Of a stretch of DNA of 64,000 nucleotides, positions 16,441 to 25,455 are shown piece by piece (position 1 is the stretch's first letter; each line of letters starts with the position of its first letter). A model generated the notes under the pieces. The model was not told the origin of the DNA. It saw nothing but the letters and a program-made list of their open reading frames with translations, and did not search any database. Source of the DNA: Clostridium sp. AM30-24 (GTDB lineage Bacteria; Bacillota; Clostridia; Lachnospirales; Lachnospiraceae); assembly GCF_003480435.1 (NCBI RefSeq), contig NZ_QUJB01000002.1, positions 59,683 through 123,682 of the forward strand, in the 5' to 3' direction. Made by a program: the position numbers and the translations under genes.

Positions 16441-17331
16441 ATGCGTCTTGAACAGCTTCGTTATATTATAGAAATTGCAGATACAGGATCTTTTACAATG
16501 GCAAGCGAACGGCTGTTTATTGCCCAGCCCAGTGTCAGTCAGGCGGTGACTGCGCTCGAAAAAGAATTAAATATGACTCTGTTTACAAGATACCGAACCG
16601 GCGCAGTGCCAACCCCGTTAGGATTAAAAGTCATTGCACATGCCAGAGAGGTGATAAAAAGTGTTGGAGAGATCGAGAAATTGTCCGTCGGTGATTATTC
16701 GAAGATAAATTCCAGAGTGACGATCGGTGCGATCCCAACTCTCAGCGCAGTGATACTTCCTAAGGTAATTCGACATTTCAGAGATGTATTTCCCAATGTC
16801 AGTCTGCGGATCCGTGAAGAAGGAACGGAACGCATCATCAAAGATTGTCTGTCGGGCGATGCAAATCTGGGGCTTGTATCCAGACATGGAAAGAGAGCAT
16901 TTGATGAAGAACTGATTTACCAGCATTTGATGGATGGAAGATTAATGGCATATGTTGGAAAACAATCATCGTTGGCTAATCGAAAAAAGATTACGTTCCG
17001 GGAGCTTCTTCCGTTCCAGCTTTTTTTATTTGGCGATGAGTTTTCTCTTCATCGGTATTGTTTGGAACAGATCAGCAAATATGGACAGCCCAATGTCATG
17101 TCAACAACCTATAATCCGGAGTCAATCAAGCGCTTTGTTATGCAGACAGAGGCAGTGGGGTTTGGACCGGATATTTCCTTAAAAGACGATATCTATGTAA
17201 AATCCGGTGCGATCTATCCGTTAGAGATCACAGATGCGGAGGAGATCAGTTTTGGATTATTGACAAACAGAAAAAGAAAACCGGATGTGGCAGTGGATGC
17301 ATTTATTAAAGAAATTCAGCAGAGCAGATGA
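16441..17331 (+). CDS. LysR family transcriptional regulator
   Basis: 296 aa. The N-terminal winged helix-turn-helix (residues 1-60, SFTMASERLFIAQPSVSQAVTALEKEL) is followed by a periplasmic-binding-like effector domain (about 90-290). The start ATG has AGGAGG 8 nt upstream. It lies between a divergent permease and the catabolic operon that begins at 17630. The shared ATAGG-N5-CCTAT motif before lysR and the two operons suggests it activates all of them and controls itself. The effector is unknown, presumably the catabolic substrate or an intermediate. Confidence 0.92.
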   Translation: MRLEQLRYIIEIADTGSFTMASERLFIAQPSVSQAVTALEKELNMTLFTRYRTGAVPTPLGLKVIAHAREVIKSVGEIEKLSVGDYSKINSRVTIGAIPTLSAVILPKVIRHFRDVFPNVSLRIREEGTERIIKDCLSGDANLGLVSRHGKRAFDEELIYQHLMDGRLMAYVGKQSSLANRKKITFRELLPFQLFLFGDEFSLHRYCLEQISKYGQPNVMSTTYNPESIKRFVMQTEAVGFGPDISLKDDIYVKSGAIYPLEITDAEEISFGLLTNRKRKPDVAVDAFIKEIQQSR

Positions 17332-17344
17332 GCCCTGCTGTTTT

Positions 17345-17476
17345 TATATGCAACAGGAAATTCCGAGGAAATCCCTGTTGCATATAAAGACATTAACGTA
17401 CCCAAGATGCGCATTTGCGTGAAGATGTAGATTGTCGCAAGCGACTGCGCGAGACGCCTGAAAGTGGCAGACGCAT
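17345..17476 (+). repeat. Dispersed palindromic repeat, copy B (full length)
   Basis: Begins with a 12-bp stem ATATGCAACAGG/CCTGTTGCATAT (17346-17357 with 17374-17385), which could also terminate lysR. It continues through CATTAACGT, GCGCATTTGCG, TGTCGCAAGCGACTGCGC and ends at GACGCATTC. It shares all blocks with copy E at 62098. Confidence 0.8.
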
Positions 17477-17493
17477 TCCTCTCTATCTGTAAT

Positions 17494-17508
17494 ATAGGAG
17501 ATGCCTAT
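17494..17508. promoter_or_regulatory. LysR-type operator motif, copy 2 (ATAGGAGATGCCTAT)
   Basis: Same ATAGG-N5-CCTAT half sites as copies at 16264 and 22272. It is 121 bp upstream of the first gene of the catabolic operon (17630). The bases after it (CCTATGT and ATATTTTAC) also resemble those after copy 3. Confidence 0.72.
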
Positions 17509-17629
17509 GTTTTCATTAATATCCCATATTTTACAAGTATCTAAGAATCCATTAGAATGACATTAGATACAAAAAAGACATAAATAAGTCGAAGAAAAAA
17601 TACAAAATGACGGAAAAGGAGAATGAATC

Positions 17630-17950
17630 ATGGCAAGAAATCATTGGACGATTCTTGGGGAACTTGACCCGGAATTAAATGACAAAATTACTGCATGGAG
17701 AACTCAGCTGGTAAATGACAATACAAAGCTGGAGAGAAAATACCGTGAGCTGATCAATGTCGCAATGGCATGTATTTTAAAGCAGGAGCCGGTTATCCTT
17801 GCACATGCGAAGCTTGCATATCAGAATGGCGCAACAAAGGACGAGATCCTTGGAACAGTAGAACAGGTCCTTACGATGGGCGGTTTCCCATCATTCCGTA
17901 TGGCAATGCTGACTTTGGATGAATTTTTCCACGAAGAGGAACAGAAGTAA
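17630..17950 (+). CDS. Carboxymuconolactone decarboxylase (CMD) family protein
   Basis: 106 aa, the size of a single CMD domain. RKYRELINVAMACILKQEPVILAH matches the central helix, and GATKDEI and MGGFPSFRMA fit the C-terminal part. The CxxC of AhpD-type peroxidase relatives is absent, so a lyase or lactone-related role is more likely than redox. First gene of the LysR-linked operon, and paralogous to the CMD protein at 25456. In aromatic degradation, gamma-CMD decarboxylates a lactone; here the substrate is unknown. Confidence 0.85.
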   Translation: MARNHWTILGELDPELNDKITAWRTQLVNDNTKLERKYRELINVAMACILKQEPVILAHAKLAYQNGATKDEILGTVEQVLTMGGFPSFRMAMLTLDEFFHEEEQK

Positions 17951-17979
17951 ATCATATTAAATCAGAGGAGGACAAAAGC

Positions 17980-18867
17980 ATGAAACCATTATTTGTTGAA
18001 ACAGATCCAAAATTCCATGAATTAATTGATACAGAAGCCGTTCTTGAGCCGGTTTCCGTCGGTCATAGAGTAACCGAGGGAATCATCTGGTGGCCGCAGA
18101 ATAACTGCTTGATCTTTTCTGATATGGCAGCCGGAAAAGTATTTAAATGGGATCCGGAAACATTCGAGACGACAGTAATTAAATTCCCAAGTAATATTTC
18201 CAATGGTAACTTTATCGATACGGAAGGCAGAGTTGTTACATGTGAACATGCAACAAGTTCTATTACAAGAATGGAGCCGGATGGCCGTTATATGAAGACA
18301 CTGGCATCTTATTATGATGGAAAACAGTTAAACAGTCCAAACGATGTGATCGTTGATTCTCAAGGAAGAATATGGTTTACTGATCCAATGTATGGAAGAA
18401 CAAGTCCGGTTGCGGGCATTAAGCGTGACGGCGAAATGGGATTTCAGGGTGTATATTGCATCAAAGAGGATGGAACCCTTGTACTTGCGAGAAAAGATTT
18501 TGAGCAGCCGAACGGTTTATGTATGGAGATCGGTGAGAAGACTATGCTTGTGAACGATACCCCAAGACAGGAAATTCGCCGGTTTAAAGTAGAGGATGAC
18601 TGTACATTGAGCGGAGGCGAGGTTATTTGCGAGGTCGGCGGACGCCCGGACGGAACAAAGATCGATAAGGATGGCAACATCTTTACAACAGCGACAGGAG
18701 ATGTTTACATTTTCGATAAAAACGGAAAAAAACTTGGAGAGATCAATGTGCCGGGACAGTGTCGTAACTTCTGCTTCGGTGGTCCGGACAGAGATTATCT
18801 GTATTTTGCGTGCGAGACAATCTATCGTTTAAAGATCAAGACGCAGGGGGCAGAGTTTTTTAAATAA
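17980..18867 (+). CDS. SMP-30/gluconolactonase family lactonase
   Basis: 295 aa beta-propeller of the SMP-30/LRE family. EGIIWWPQNNCLIFSDM carries the N-terminal metal-binding Glu, SPNDVIVDSQGRIWFTDP carries Asn and Asp ligands, and RPDGTKIDKDGNIFT carries the last Asp. These enzymes hydrolyse sugar or other lactones. It lies 29 nt after the CMD gene. A lactonase next to a CMD protein suggests that a lactone is opened in this pathway. Good AGAGGAGG site before the ATG. Confidence 0.88.
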   Translation: MKPLFVETDPKFHELIDTEAVLEPVSVGHRVTEGIIWWPQNNCLIFSDMAAGKVFKWDPETFETTVIKFPSNISNGNFIDTEGRVVTCEHATSSITRMEPDGRYMKTLASYYDGKQLNSPNDVIVDSQGRIWFTDPMYGRTSPVAGIKRDGEMGFQGVYCIKEDGTLVLARKDFEQPNGLCMEIGEKTMLVNDTPRQEIRRFKVEDDCTLSGGEVICEVGGRPDGTKIDKDGNIFTTATGDVYIFDKNGKKLGEINVPGQCRNFCFGGPDRDYLYFACETIYRLKIKTQGAEFFK

Positions 18868-18966
18868 GAAATAGAGATCCTATCATTTGTATATTCTCAG
18901 ATCCGCAGGGCACTTCGTTCTGAAAAACAGGCGGAGACGGAATGAGAAGACAAAAGGTCTGCTGTA

Positions 18967-19003
18967 GGCTGCCGGCGGAATCAGGAATTCCTGTCCGGCA
19001 GCC
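18967..19003 (+). promoter_or_regulatory. Intercistronic hairpin
   Basis: Perfect 9-bp stem GGCTGCCGG/CCGGCAGCC (18967-18975 with 18995-19003) in the 192-nt gap before the dehydrogenase gene. The T run is weak, so it is a partial terminator or an mRNA-stabilising element. Confidence 0.5.
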
Positions 19004-19059
19004 AGTTTTATACATAGAGTTCAAAAGCGTTCGCATCAAGGCGCGTGAAAGGAGAAAAT

Positions 19060-20178
19060 ATGCTGGAGATCGTTGTACGACCGGAATTATATCATTTCGA
19101 TAAGGTGAAAGAGTTTGCAAACGAATTTTTAATCGGAGAGGGAGATCTCGTTATCACAAACGAGTATATTTATCAGCCATATTTTGGCGCGTTGAATTTA
19201 AAGTGTGATGTGCTTTATCAGGAAAGGTATGGAAAGGGCGAGCCTAATGACGAGATGGTGGAAGCGATGATCGCGGATATGCAGAAAATGGGCGAGCATA
19301 AAAGAGTCATTGGGATAGGAGGTGGAACAGTCCTTGACATCTCAAAAATTTTTGCATTAAAATATCTTCATCCCATCGAGAAATTATATGACCGGGAACT
19401 TCCGGTTGAAAAACATAGAGAACTGATCCTCGTTCCGACAACATGCGGAACAGGATCTGAGGTGACAAATATTGCAATCCTTGCATTCCTCAAGAGAAAT
19501 ACAAAATTTGGTCTTGCAGATAATGCGATGTATGCAGATAAAGCGGTTTTGATTCCGGAATTTCTTGAAAACCTGCCGTATCCTGTCTTTGCAACCAGTT
19601 CTCTCGACGCTCTGGTGCACGCAGTAGAGTCCAGTCTCTCACCGAAAGCAACGCTATATACGAAATTGTTTGGATATAAGGCTATTGAAATGATCTTAAA
19701 TGGATATCAGAAAATGTCCGAAGAGGGAAAAGAAGCAAGAATTCCGTTGCTGAGTGATTTCCTGCTCGCATCGAATTATGCCGGGCTGGCATTTGGAACG
19801 GCAGGATGTGCAGCTGTTCATGCAATGAGTTATCCGCTTGGAGGAACCTTCCATGTTCCGCATGGCGAAGCGAACTATGCGATCTTTAAAGGAGTGATCG
19901 ATAATTATCTTGAGATCAAAAAAGACGGCGCGATTGACGAACTGGCAGGCTATCTGGCAGATATTTTCTCCTGTGGAAAGGAGCAGGCATTTACAGAAAT
20001 GTTCAATCTTCTCGATCAAATTCTGGAGAGAAAATCACTGAAATCCTATGGGGCAGACGATGAGATGCTGAAACGCTGGACAGAGGAAGTGATCACTGGA
20101 CAGCAGCGGCTTATGAAGAATAATTTCGTATTTCTTGATGCAGAACGTGTTTTAAAGATTTATCGTGAATTGTATTAG
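19060..20178 (+). CDS. Iron-containing alcohol dehydrogenase, 4-hydroxybutyrate dehydrogenase-like
   Basis: 372 aa group III (Fe) alcohol dehydrogenase. NAD-binding GIGGGTVLDISK, PTTCGTGSEVTN and metal-binding HAVES, HAMSYPLGG and HVPHGEANY are present. As remembered, the overall sequence, including FANEFLIGEGDLVITNEY and the C-terminal GQQRLMKNN, closely follows the 4-hydroxybutyrate dehydrogenase (4HbD, 371 aa) of Clostridium kluyveri. That enzyme interconverts succinate semialdehyde and 4-hydroxybutyrate with NAD(H). The ATG at 19060 follows AAAGGAG. In this operon it could reduce semialdehyde released by the aldolases and feed AbfT/AbfD. Confidence 0.85.
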   Translation: MLEIVVRPELYHFDKVKEFANEFLIGEGDLVITNEYIYQPYFGALNLKCDVLYQERYGKGEPNDEMVEAMIADMQKMGEHKRVIGIGGGTVLDISKIFALKYLHPIEKLYDRELPVEKHRELILVPTTCGTGSEVTNIAILAFLKRNTKFGLADNAMYADKAVLIPEFLENLPYPVFATSSLDALVHAVESSLSPKATLYTKLFGYKAIEMILNGYQKMSEEGKEARIPLLSDFLLASNYAGLAFGTAGCAAVHAMSYPLGGTFHVPHGEANYAIFKGVIDNYLEIKKDGAIDELAGYLADIFSCGKEQAFTEMFNLLDQILERKSLKSYGADDEMLKRWTEEVITGQQRLMKNNFVFLDAERVLKIYRELY

Positions 20179-20189
20179 AGGAGGTTACC

Positions 20190-21530
20190 ATGGCAGAAAA
20201 AACAGTTACCATGCAAATTGCGGAATATTCCGTTCAGAATCGTTGGGATAGCTTTACAGAAAAAGATATTCGAATGGCAAAGCTTGCGTTCATTGACTGG
20301 CTTGCAGCGGCGCAGACCGGTGTGACAGAAAAAAGCGCAAAGCTGTTTATGAATATGGCTGAAGAGGAAAACATCAGTGGAGATTGCGTGATTATTGGTC
20401 AGGGACGGACGACCTCCGCAGTTCAGGCGGCATTGATCAATGGAATAGAATCTCACGCAATTGATTTTGATGATATCCATGATTTTCTCTCCCTGCACCT
20501 CTGTTCACCGGTTCTTCCGGCTGCGCTGGCGGCGGCGGAGTATAACAATGCAGGTGGAAAAGCGCTGATCAATGGAGCAATTGTGGGCATGCAGATCATG
20601 GTCGCAATTTCTGCCGCAATCATGCCGGAACATTATAATCAGGGTCGTTGGCATGCGACCGGTACGATTGGTGTATTTGGAGCGGCGGCAGCAGCAGGTG
20701 CGATTCTTGGACTGACCCCGGAAGAAATGTGCAATGCTTTTGGAGTGTGTGCTGGCTTATGCAGCGGTATTCAGCTGAATTTTGGAACGATGGCAAAACC
20801 GATGGCTGCCGGAATGGCGGCAAAGAATGGACTTATGGCAGCTATTCTTGCAGGCAGAGGATTTACAGGCAGGGCTGATATTTTCGATACAGATTTTCTT
20901 GATAATATTTGTACGCGCAAAGCAGACATAGAAAAGTTATTAGAGCGGCTTTATGGTCCTTATGGGATTCATGAACTTCGCTTTAAACGTTACCCATGCG
21001 GCGCACCGACTCACAGTGGTATCATTAACTGCAAAAAGATTCTGGCAGAACATCCGCATGCGATTGAAGAGATCGAAAAGATCGTGTTTGAGCCGTATCC
21101 GCGGGCGATCCGTCTGGTGGGAAATATGGACCCGCAGACAGGGCTTGAAGGAAAATTCAGCATTTCTTTTACCGCAGCAGCTCAGATCGTGTTTGGTCAG
21201 GTAACGATTGAGACATTTACAGATGAAAATGTGAAAAACCCGCAGGTACAGTATCTGTTAAAACGTATGGAACTTGTTGCAAATGATGAATTTACTCCGT
21301 CCCGGGGCGGAAAGGCAACCATCTACTTTAAGGATGGAACCCATTATTCCAATTCTACATATCTTCTTGGCCATGAGATTGATCTTGATGAGGTATTTGA
21401 GGATGTTACCGGAAAATTTAATGAGATCATGATCCCAAGAGTTGGTGGGGAACATGCTGCAGCCATCTATGAAAGCCTGATGAAATTAGATACAAATTGT
21501 GATATCAGAAAGATGACGGCGAGACTTTAA
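20190..21530 (+). CDS. MmgE/PrpD family protein
   Basis: 446 aa. ESHAIDFDDIHDF, HATGTIGVFGAAAAAGAILGL, KRYPCGAPTHSGI and SRGGKATIYFKDG match the MmgE/PrpD fold, whose members include 2-methylcitrate dehydratase and cis-aconitate decarboxylase. The exact reaction cannot be read. It follows the dehydrogenase by 11 nt with GGAGG at the start. In this pathway it may dehydrate or hydrate a carboxylated intermediate before aldol cleavage. Confidence 0.9.
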   Translation: MAEKTVTMQIAEYSVQNRWDSFTEKDIRMAKLAFIDWLAAAQTGVTEKSAKLFMNMAEEENISGDCVIIGQGRTTSAVQAALINGIESHAIDFDDIHDFLSLHLCSPVLPAALAAAEYNNAGGKALINGAIVGMQIMVAISAAIMPEHYNQGRWHATGTIGVFGAAAAAGAILGLTPEEMCNAFGVCAGLCSGIQLNFGTMAKPMAAGMAAKNGLMAAILAGRGFTGRADIFDTDFLDNICTRKADIEKLLERLYGPYGIHELRFKRYPCGAPTHSGIINCKKILAEHPHAIEEIEKIVFEPYPRAIRLVGNMDPQTGLEGKFSISFTAAAQIVFGQVTIETFTDENVKNPQVQYLLKRMELVANDEFTPSRGGKATIYFKDGTHYSNSTYLLGHEIDLDEVFEDVTGKFNEIMIPRVGGEHAAAIYESLMKLDTNCDIRKMTARL

Positions 21531-21563
21531 CTTGTGACGATATGAGGAAAGAAGGATAAATTT

Positions 21564-22223
21564 ATGGAAATAGAAGAAAAAAAGAAAATCGTAGAGGAAG
21601 TCTTGCAGTATCCGACCGGAAATATTTCAGATGCAATGGACAATCTTGGAATCAGGAGAGGAGCAATAGCAGGAGTCCATGCGCTTGATCCAAAGCAAAA
21701 AAGGGCGGCAGGTTTTGCGCTTACGATCCGTCAGGCACGTCGCAGCACGGCGTATGATGGGAAAAATCTGGCACGTCAGGGCGGGATCATTGATACGGAG
21801 ACGAATCCGTATGATATGCTTATAATTGATATGGCAGGGATTCAGGATGTCTGCACGGGGGGAGCGCTTCTTGCACTCCGGGCAAAGTCGCGCGGCGTTT
21901 CCGGTGAATTGACCAATGGCTGTCTTCGGGATGCTGATGAAATTGCAGAGCTTGGTTTTCCGGTGTATTGTGCGGGAACATTTCCAGTAAAAAGCGCGCG
22001 TGATATCGAAACGATTGGTGTAAATGTGCCGGTTATGCTCGGAGGAGTTCAGATTATTCCGGGAGATCTGATCCTTATGGATCGCACGGGAGCAGTAGCA
22101 ATTCCTGCTGATCGGATCGATGAAGTGCTTAAAGAAGCAGAAAGAATCAATGCGAGAGAAGCAAAAATGGAAGAACTGATCCGTCAGGGAATGTCGATCG
22201 TTGATGCGAGGAAAGTTAAATAA
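21564..22223 (+). CDS. RraA/HMG-CHA aldolase family protein
   Basis: 219 aa. TGNISDAMDNLG, LLALRAKSRGVSGELTNGCLRDADEI and the later GVQIIPGD match the RraA-like class II pyruvate aldolase fold (4-hydroxy-4-methyl-2-oxoglutarate / 4-carboxy-4-hydroxy-2-oxoadipate aldolase). The Arg-Asp pair that binds pyruvate and metal is in CLRDADE. Such enzymes split a hydroxy-oxo acid into pyruvate plus a second acid; some relatives only inhibit RNase E. Catabolic neighbours favour an aldolase or oxaloacetate decarboxylase role. Last gene of its operon, with a terminator 13 nt on. Confidence 0.85.
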   Translation: MEIEEKKKIVEEVLQYPTGNISDAMDNLGIRRGAIAGVHALDPKQKRAAGFALTIRQARRSTAYDGKNLARQGGIIDTETNPYDMLIIDMAGIQDVCTGGALLALRAKSRGVSGELTNGCLRDADEIAELGFPVYCAGTFPVKSARDIETIGVNVPVMLGGVQIIPGDLILMDRTGAVAIPADRIDEVLKEAERINAREAKMEELIRQGMSIVDARKVK

Positions 22224-22235
22224 GATATGAAAAAG

Positions 22236-22271
22236 AGCGGTGGCTTTCGATATGGAGCTTCCGCTTTTTTT
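22236..22271 (+). terminator. Probable Rho-independent terminator
   Basis: AGCGG/CCGCT-closed stem (22236-22240 with 22261-22265), imperfect inside, followed by seven T. It ends the 17630-22223 operon and abuts the next LysR-type site. Confidence 0.7.
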
Positions 22272-22286
22272 ATAGGCAGCACCTAT
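22272..22286. promoter_or_regulatory. LysR-type operator motif, copy 3 (ATAGGCAGCACCTAT)
   Basis: Third ATAGG-N5-CCTAT site, 28 bp upstream of the -35 region of the promoter below, which is a position suited to activation. It differs from copy 1 at one base. Confidence 0.75.
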
Positions 22287-22313
22287 GTCGACATGCATTT
22301 CCAATATTTTACT

Positions 22314-22341
22314 TTGGGACAGGTTATCGATACAATATAAT
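22314..22341 (+). promoter_or_regulatory. Vegetative-type promoter for the TAXI-TRAP operon
   Basis: TTGGGA, 16-bp spacer, TATAAT. A weak -35 with a perfect -10 is typical of an activator-dependent promoter. The start of transcription would be near 22348, 115 nt before the ATG. Confidence 0.6.
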
Positions 22342-22462
22342 TATAAAAAGTGCATAAAAAATAAACAAAAAAAGAACGCAATTTATGCATAACGTCATGA
22401 CGAAATATGGATACGTAAACTTGGAGATAATTCAAATGCAATATGGAATGCAGGAGGGAAAA

Positions 22463-23488
22463 ATGAAAAAAAGATTAGCATCTATAGTACTTGCAACTGT
22501 GACAATGCTTACAGCATGCGGAGGAAACACATCTACAGCTTCAGGAACGGACACTCAGGTCGAAAAATCACAGACAGCAGAACAGACATCAGGAAAAAAG
22601 AATAATTATACATTACTGACAGGGTCATCTGGAGCGCAGTATTTTACGTTTGGAACTGCCATGGCTAATGAGATCAACAATAAATCAGAGAAGATCAATG
22701 TCACAGCATTAACTGCTAACGGAGTATCTGAAGTCATTAATATGGTACAGACGAATGAAGCGGACTTTGGATTTGTTACATATGATACTGGTTATATGGC
22801 GGCAACCAATCAGCGTGAATATGAAGGTGGAGCAAAATACGATAATATTCGTGTTGTGATGCTTGGGCACACAGGAGTAAAGACAATTGTTGTTTGGGCA
22901 GATTCCCCATATCAGACGATTGCAGATCTGAAAGGTGCACGTCTTGCAACGGCTTCCGGTACTTCAGCCCACGCACTTGACTCAGCTGCTTATGGGGCTT
23001 GGGGTGTGGAGATTCCGGAAAATGTTGCAACGATGGGATATGGAGAAATGGCTCAAGCAATCAAAGACGGAACGATCGATGTTGTGAACGCGCATGGACC
23101 GAATCCATCGTCTTACATTATGGAAATGATCAGCGCAAAACCAATCCGAATTTTGGGACAGACCGAAGAAACCTTAAAGACGATCCTTGATGCACATCCG
23201 GAATGGATCAGAGCAACAATTCCGGCAGGAACATATGAGGGTGTGGATGAAGATGTTCTTTCTTTTGGTAACTATAGCTGTATTATCTGCCGAAAAGATA
23301 TTCCGGACGAGGATGTAAAAGAATTTCTGGATGTTGTATTCGGAATGGATCTGACAACCTTGTATTCTTATGGTGATAGTTGGGGATACAATAATGATAA
23401 CTACGATGCAGCATATGAAAACAATGATGTTTTTCCGTTCCATACGGGTGCTGAGAGTTGGTTAAAAGAACATGATATGATCAAGTAA
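22463..23488 (+). CDS. TAXI family TRAP transporter solute-binding lipoprotein
   Basis: 341 aa. The lipoprotein signal ends at the LTACGG lipobox, followed by a Ser/Thr-rich linker. The mature part (LLTGSSGAQYFTFGTAMANEIN, VNAHGPNPSSY) matches the TAXI group of extracytoplasmic TRAP binding proteins. I chose the ATG at 22463 because AGGAGGG lies just upstream; an earlier in-frame start adds 26 residues before the signal peptide. It captures an organic acid outside the membrane for the fused permease that follows. Given the downstream aldolase, a carboxylate substrate is likely. Confidence 0.92.
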   Translation: MKKRLASIVLATVTMLTACGGNTSTASGTDTQVEKSQTAEQTSGKKNNYTLLTGSSGAQYFTFGTAMANEINNKSEKINVTALTANGVSEVINMVQTNEADFGFVTYDTGYMAATNQREYEGGAKYDNIRVVMLGHTGVKTIVVWADSPYQTIADLKGARLATASGTSAHALDSAAYGAWGVEIPENVATMGYGEMAQAIKDGTIDVVNAHGPNPSSYIMEMISAKPIRILGQTEETLKTILDAHPEWIRATIPAGTYEGVDEDVLSFGNYSCIICRKDIPDEDVKEFLDVVFGMDLTTLYSYGDSWGYNNDNYDAAYENNDVFPFHTGAESWLKEHDMIK

Positions 23489-23499
23489 ACATGGAAATT

Positions 23500-23541
23500 A
23501 AAAGTGCTGTAATCTTTTTCCTAAGGATCACAGCACTTTTA
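23500..23541 (+). promoter_or_regulatory. Intercistronic stem-loop between binding protein and permease
   Basis: 11-bp stem AAAAGTGCTGT/ACAGCACTTTT closing a 19-nt loop. Such loops often stabilise the binding-protein mRNA or partly terminate transcription, giving more binding protein than permease. Confidence 0.65.
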
Positions 23542-23561
23542 GAAAGAAAGTGAGGGAGAAA

Positions 23562-25439
23562 ATGGGAGAAAAACAGAGCAAAGAAAAAAATCCGGCAGAA
23601 ATCATCATAAATGTTCTATCCGCACTGCTTTCAGTATATTCGATATCATATGCATTTATGGGATATGATCTTTTGACAGGACGCAGCAGACATCTTTTAA
23701 TGGCATTGCCGATGTGTTTTCTGTCGAAAGGAATCGTCCAAAAGAAAAAAGGACAGAAATTTAGAACAATATTGTATGTAATTTTAAGCCTGATCACTGC
23801 GTATGCAATGATCTATATTGATATGAACTCTACGCCGCTATCCAGAACACGATTAGGCATGTACATCACCTCCGATTACATAGCGGGATTTATCCTGATT
23901 GTGGCGACTTTGGTGGCAACCTGGTTAGAGTATGGACTTTCACTTACATGTGTTGTTGGTGTGTTTATTCTTTATATGCTTTTTGGGCAATATCTGCCAT
24001 CGGGAATTTCTCATCCAGTATTGTCTTATAAGAGAATGATTGGTACGTTGAGTTTGTATACCGAAGGAATCATGGGAACTGCGCTTGGAGCAATTGTATC
24101 GACGGTAGGAGCGGTACTTGTGTTTGCTGGCTTTTTGGAGATTTCTGGTGCTTCAAAAGTGTTTATGGATCTGACAATTTTATTATTCGGTCGATTTACT
24201 GGTGGAGCCGCAAAAATTGCGGTAGTCTCGAGTTCGCTTTTTGGTACGATTTCCGGAAGTGCGGCTGCGAACGTGGCAGGAACGGGAATTATAACGATCC
24301 CACTGATGAGAAAGACAGGATTTGAGCCGCATTACGCTGGGGCAGTGGAGGCAACTGCGTCATCAGGGGGACAGATCATGCCGCCGATCATGGGTGCTGC
24401 AGCGTTTATTATTGCGGAGATGCTGAGCAAGCCGTATGTAGAGATCATGAAAGCAGCGATCATTCCTGCAGCAGTATTTTATCTATCCATATTTATTTCG
24501 GTAGATTTATATAGCCGGAGAAAAGGAATTAAAGGTGTAGATAAGGACCCGAATCTGCCTCCGTTAAGGGATCTTCTGTTTAAGAGTGGCTATCTGCTGT
24601 TTCCTATCGTACTTTTATTTGTTTTAGTAGCTGTATTCAATAAGTCTGCCCAGTGGTCAGCTTTAGTCAGCACATTTGCGATCATTGTTCTTTCCTGGCT
24701 GAACAAGGATACAAGAATCACTCCAAAAAAAATGTGGGAAGCTCTTGTATTCAGTGGAAAAGCAATTGTTCCGATCTCAGTTGTATGTGCATCTGCGGGA
24801 CTGATCGTAGGAATTTTCAATGCAACAGGTTTGGGAATTACTCTTTCTTCTTATATTGTGAATATGGCAGGAAACAGTCTGATGCTGCTATGTGTTCTGG
24901 CGGCTGTTGCATCCCTGATTCTTGGAATGGGAATGCCGACGGTTGCATGTTATCTTCTTCTCGCTGCATTAGTTGCACCGGCGATGATCGAATTCGGAGT
25001 ACTTCCGATTGCAGCACATATGTTTGTATTTTATTTTGGTATTATTTCAGCAATTACGCCGCCGGTTGCAATCGCAGCATTCGTAGGGGCAGGAATTGCA
25101 AAGTGCAGCCCAATGAAGGTTGGAATTACATCATGTATTCTTGCACTTCCGGTATTCTTTATCCCGTTTGTATTTGTGTATAATCCAGCGCTGTTAATGG
25201 TTGGAAATATGGGACAGATCCTTCAGGTATGCGCAACGACATTATTAGGAACATTCCTTTGTGCGATCGGAACACAGGGATATATTTTTGCACCATTAAA
25301 AATGCCGGTAAGAATTATAGCGATTGTTTGTGCAGTAGCAATGTTGATTCCGGAGACGATTACAGATGTAATCGGTATTGCTGGTCTGGTTGGAGTGATA
25401 GTAATTGGCTGGATGACTGCTAAAAAGCAGAAAAATTAA
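23562..25439 (+). CDS. TRAP transporter permease, 4TM/12TM fusion (TAXI type)
   Basis: About 625 aa. The small-membrane-subunit-like N-terminus (about four helices) is fused to a 12-helix DctM-like domain. GTISGSAAANVAGTGIITIPLM, EATASSGGQIMPPIMGAAAF and LGMGMPTVACYLL are hallmarks of the fused TRAP permeases that pair with TAXI binding proteins. The ATG at 23562 follows GAGGGAG; a GTG 12 nt upstream is an alternative. It drives sodium- or proton-coupled uptake of the ligand captured by the upstream lipoprotein. Confidence 0.93.
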   Translation: MGEKQSKEKNPAEIIINVLSALLSVYSISYAFMGYDLLTGRSRHLLMALPMCFLSKGIVQKKKGQKFRTILYVILSLITAYAMIYIDMNSTPLSRTRLGMYITSDYIAGFILIVATLVATWLEYGLSLTCVVGVFILYMLFGQYLPSGISHPVLSYKRMIGTLSLYTEGIMGTALGAIVSTVGAVLVFAGFLEISGASKVFMDLTILLFGRFTGGAAKIAVVSSSLFGTISGSAAANVAGTGIITIPLMRKTGFEPHYAGAVEATASSGGQIMPPIMGAAAFIIAEMLSKPYVEIMKAAIIPAAVFYLSIFISVDLYSRRKGIKGVDKDPNLPPLRDLLFKSGYLLFPIVLLFVLVAVFNKSAQWSALVSTFAIIVLSWLNKDTRITPKKMWEALVFSGKAIVPISVVCASAGLIVGIFNATGLGITLSSYIVNMAGNSLMLLCVLAAVASLILGMGMPTVACYLLLAALVAPAMIEFGVLPIAAHMFVFYFGIISAITPPVAIAAFVGAGIAKCSPMKVGITSCILALPVFFIPFVFVYNPALLMVGNMGQILQVCATTLLGTFLCAIGTQGYIFAPLKMPVRIIAIVCAVAMLIPETITDVIGIAGLVGVIVIGWMTAKKQKN

Positions 25440-25455
25440 CAGGGAGGAATTATAT

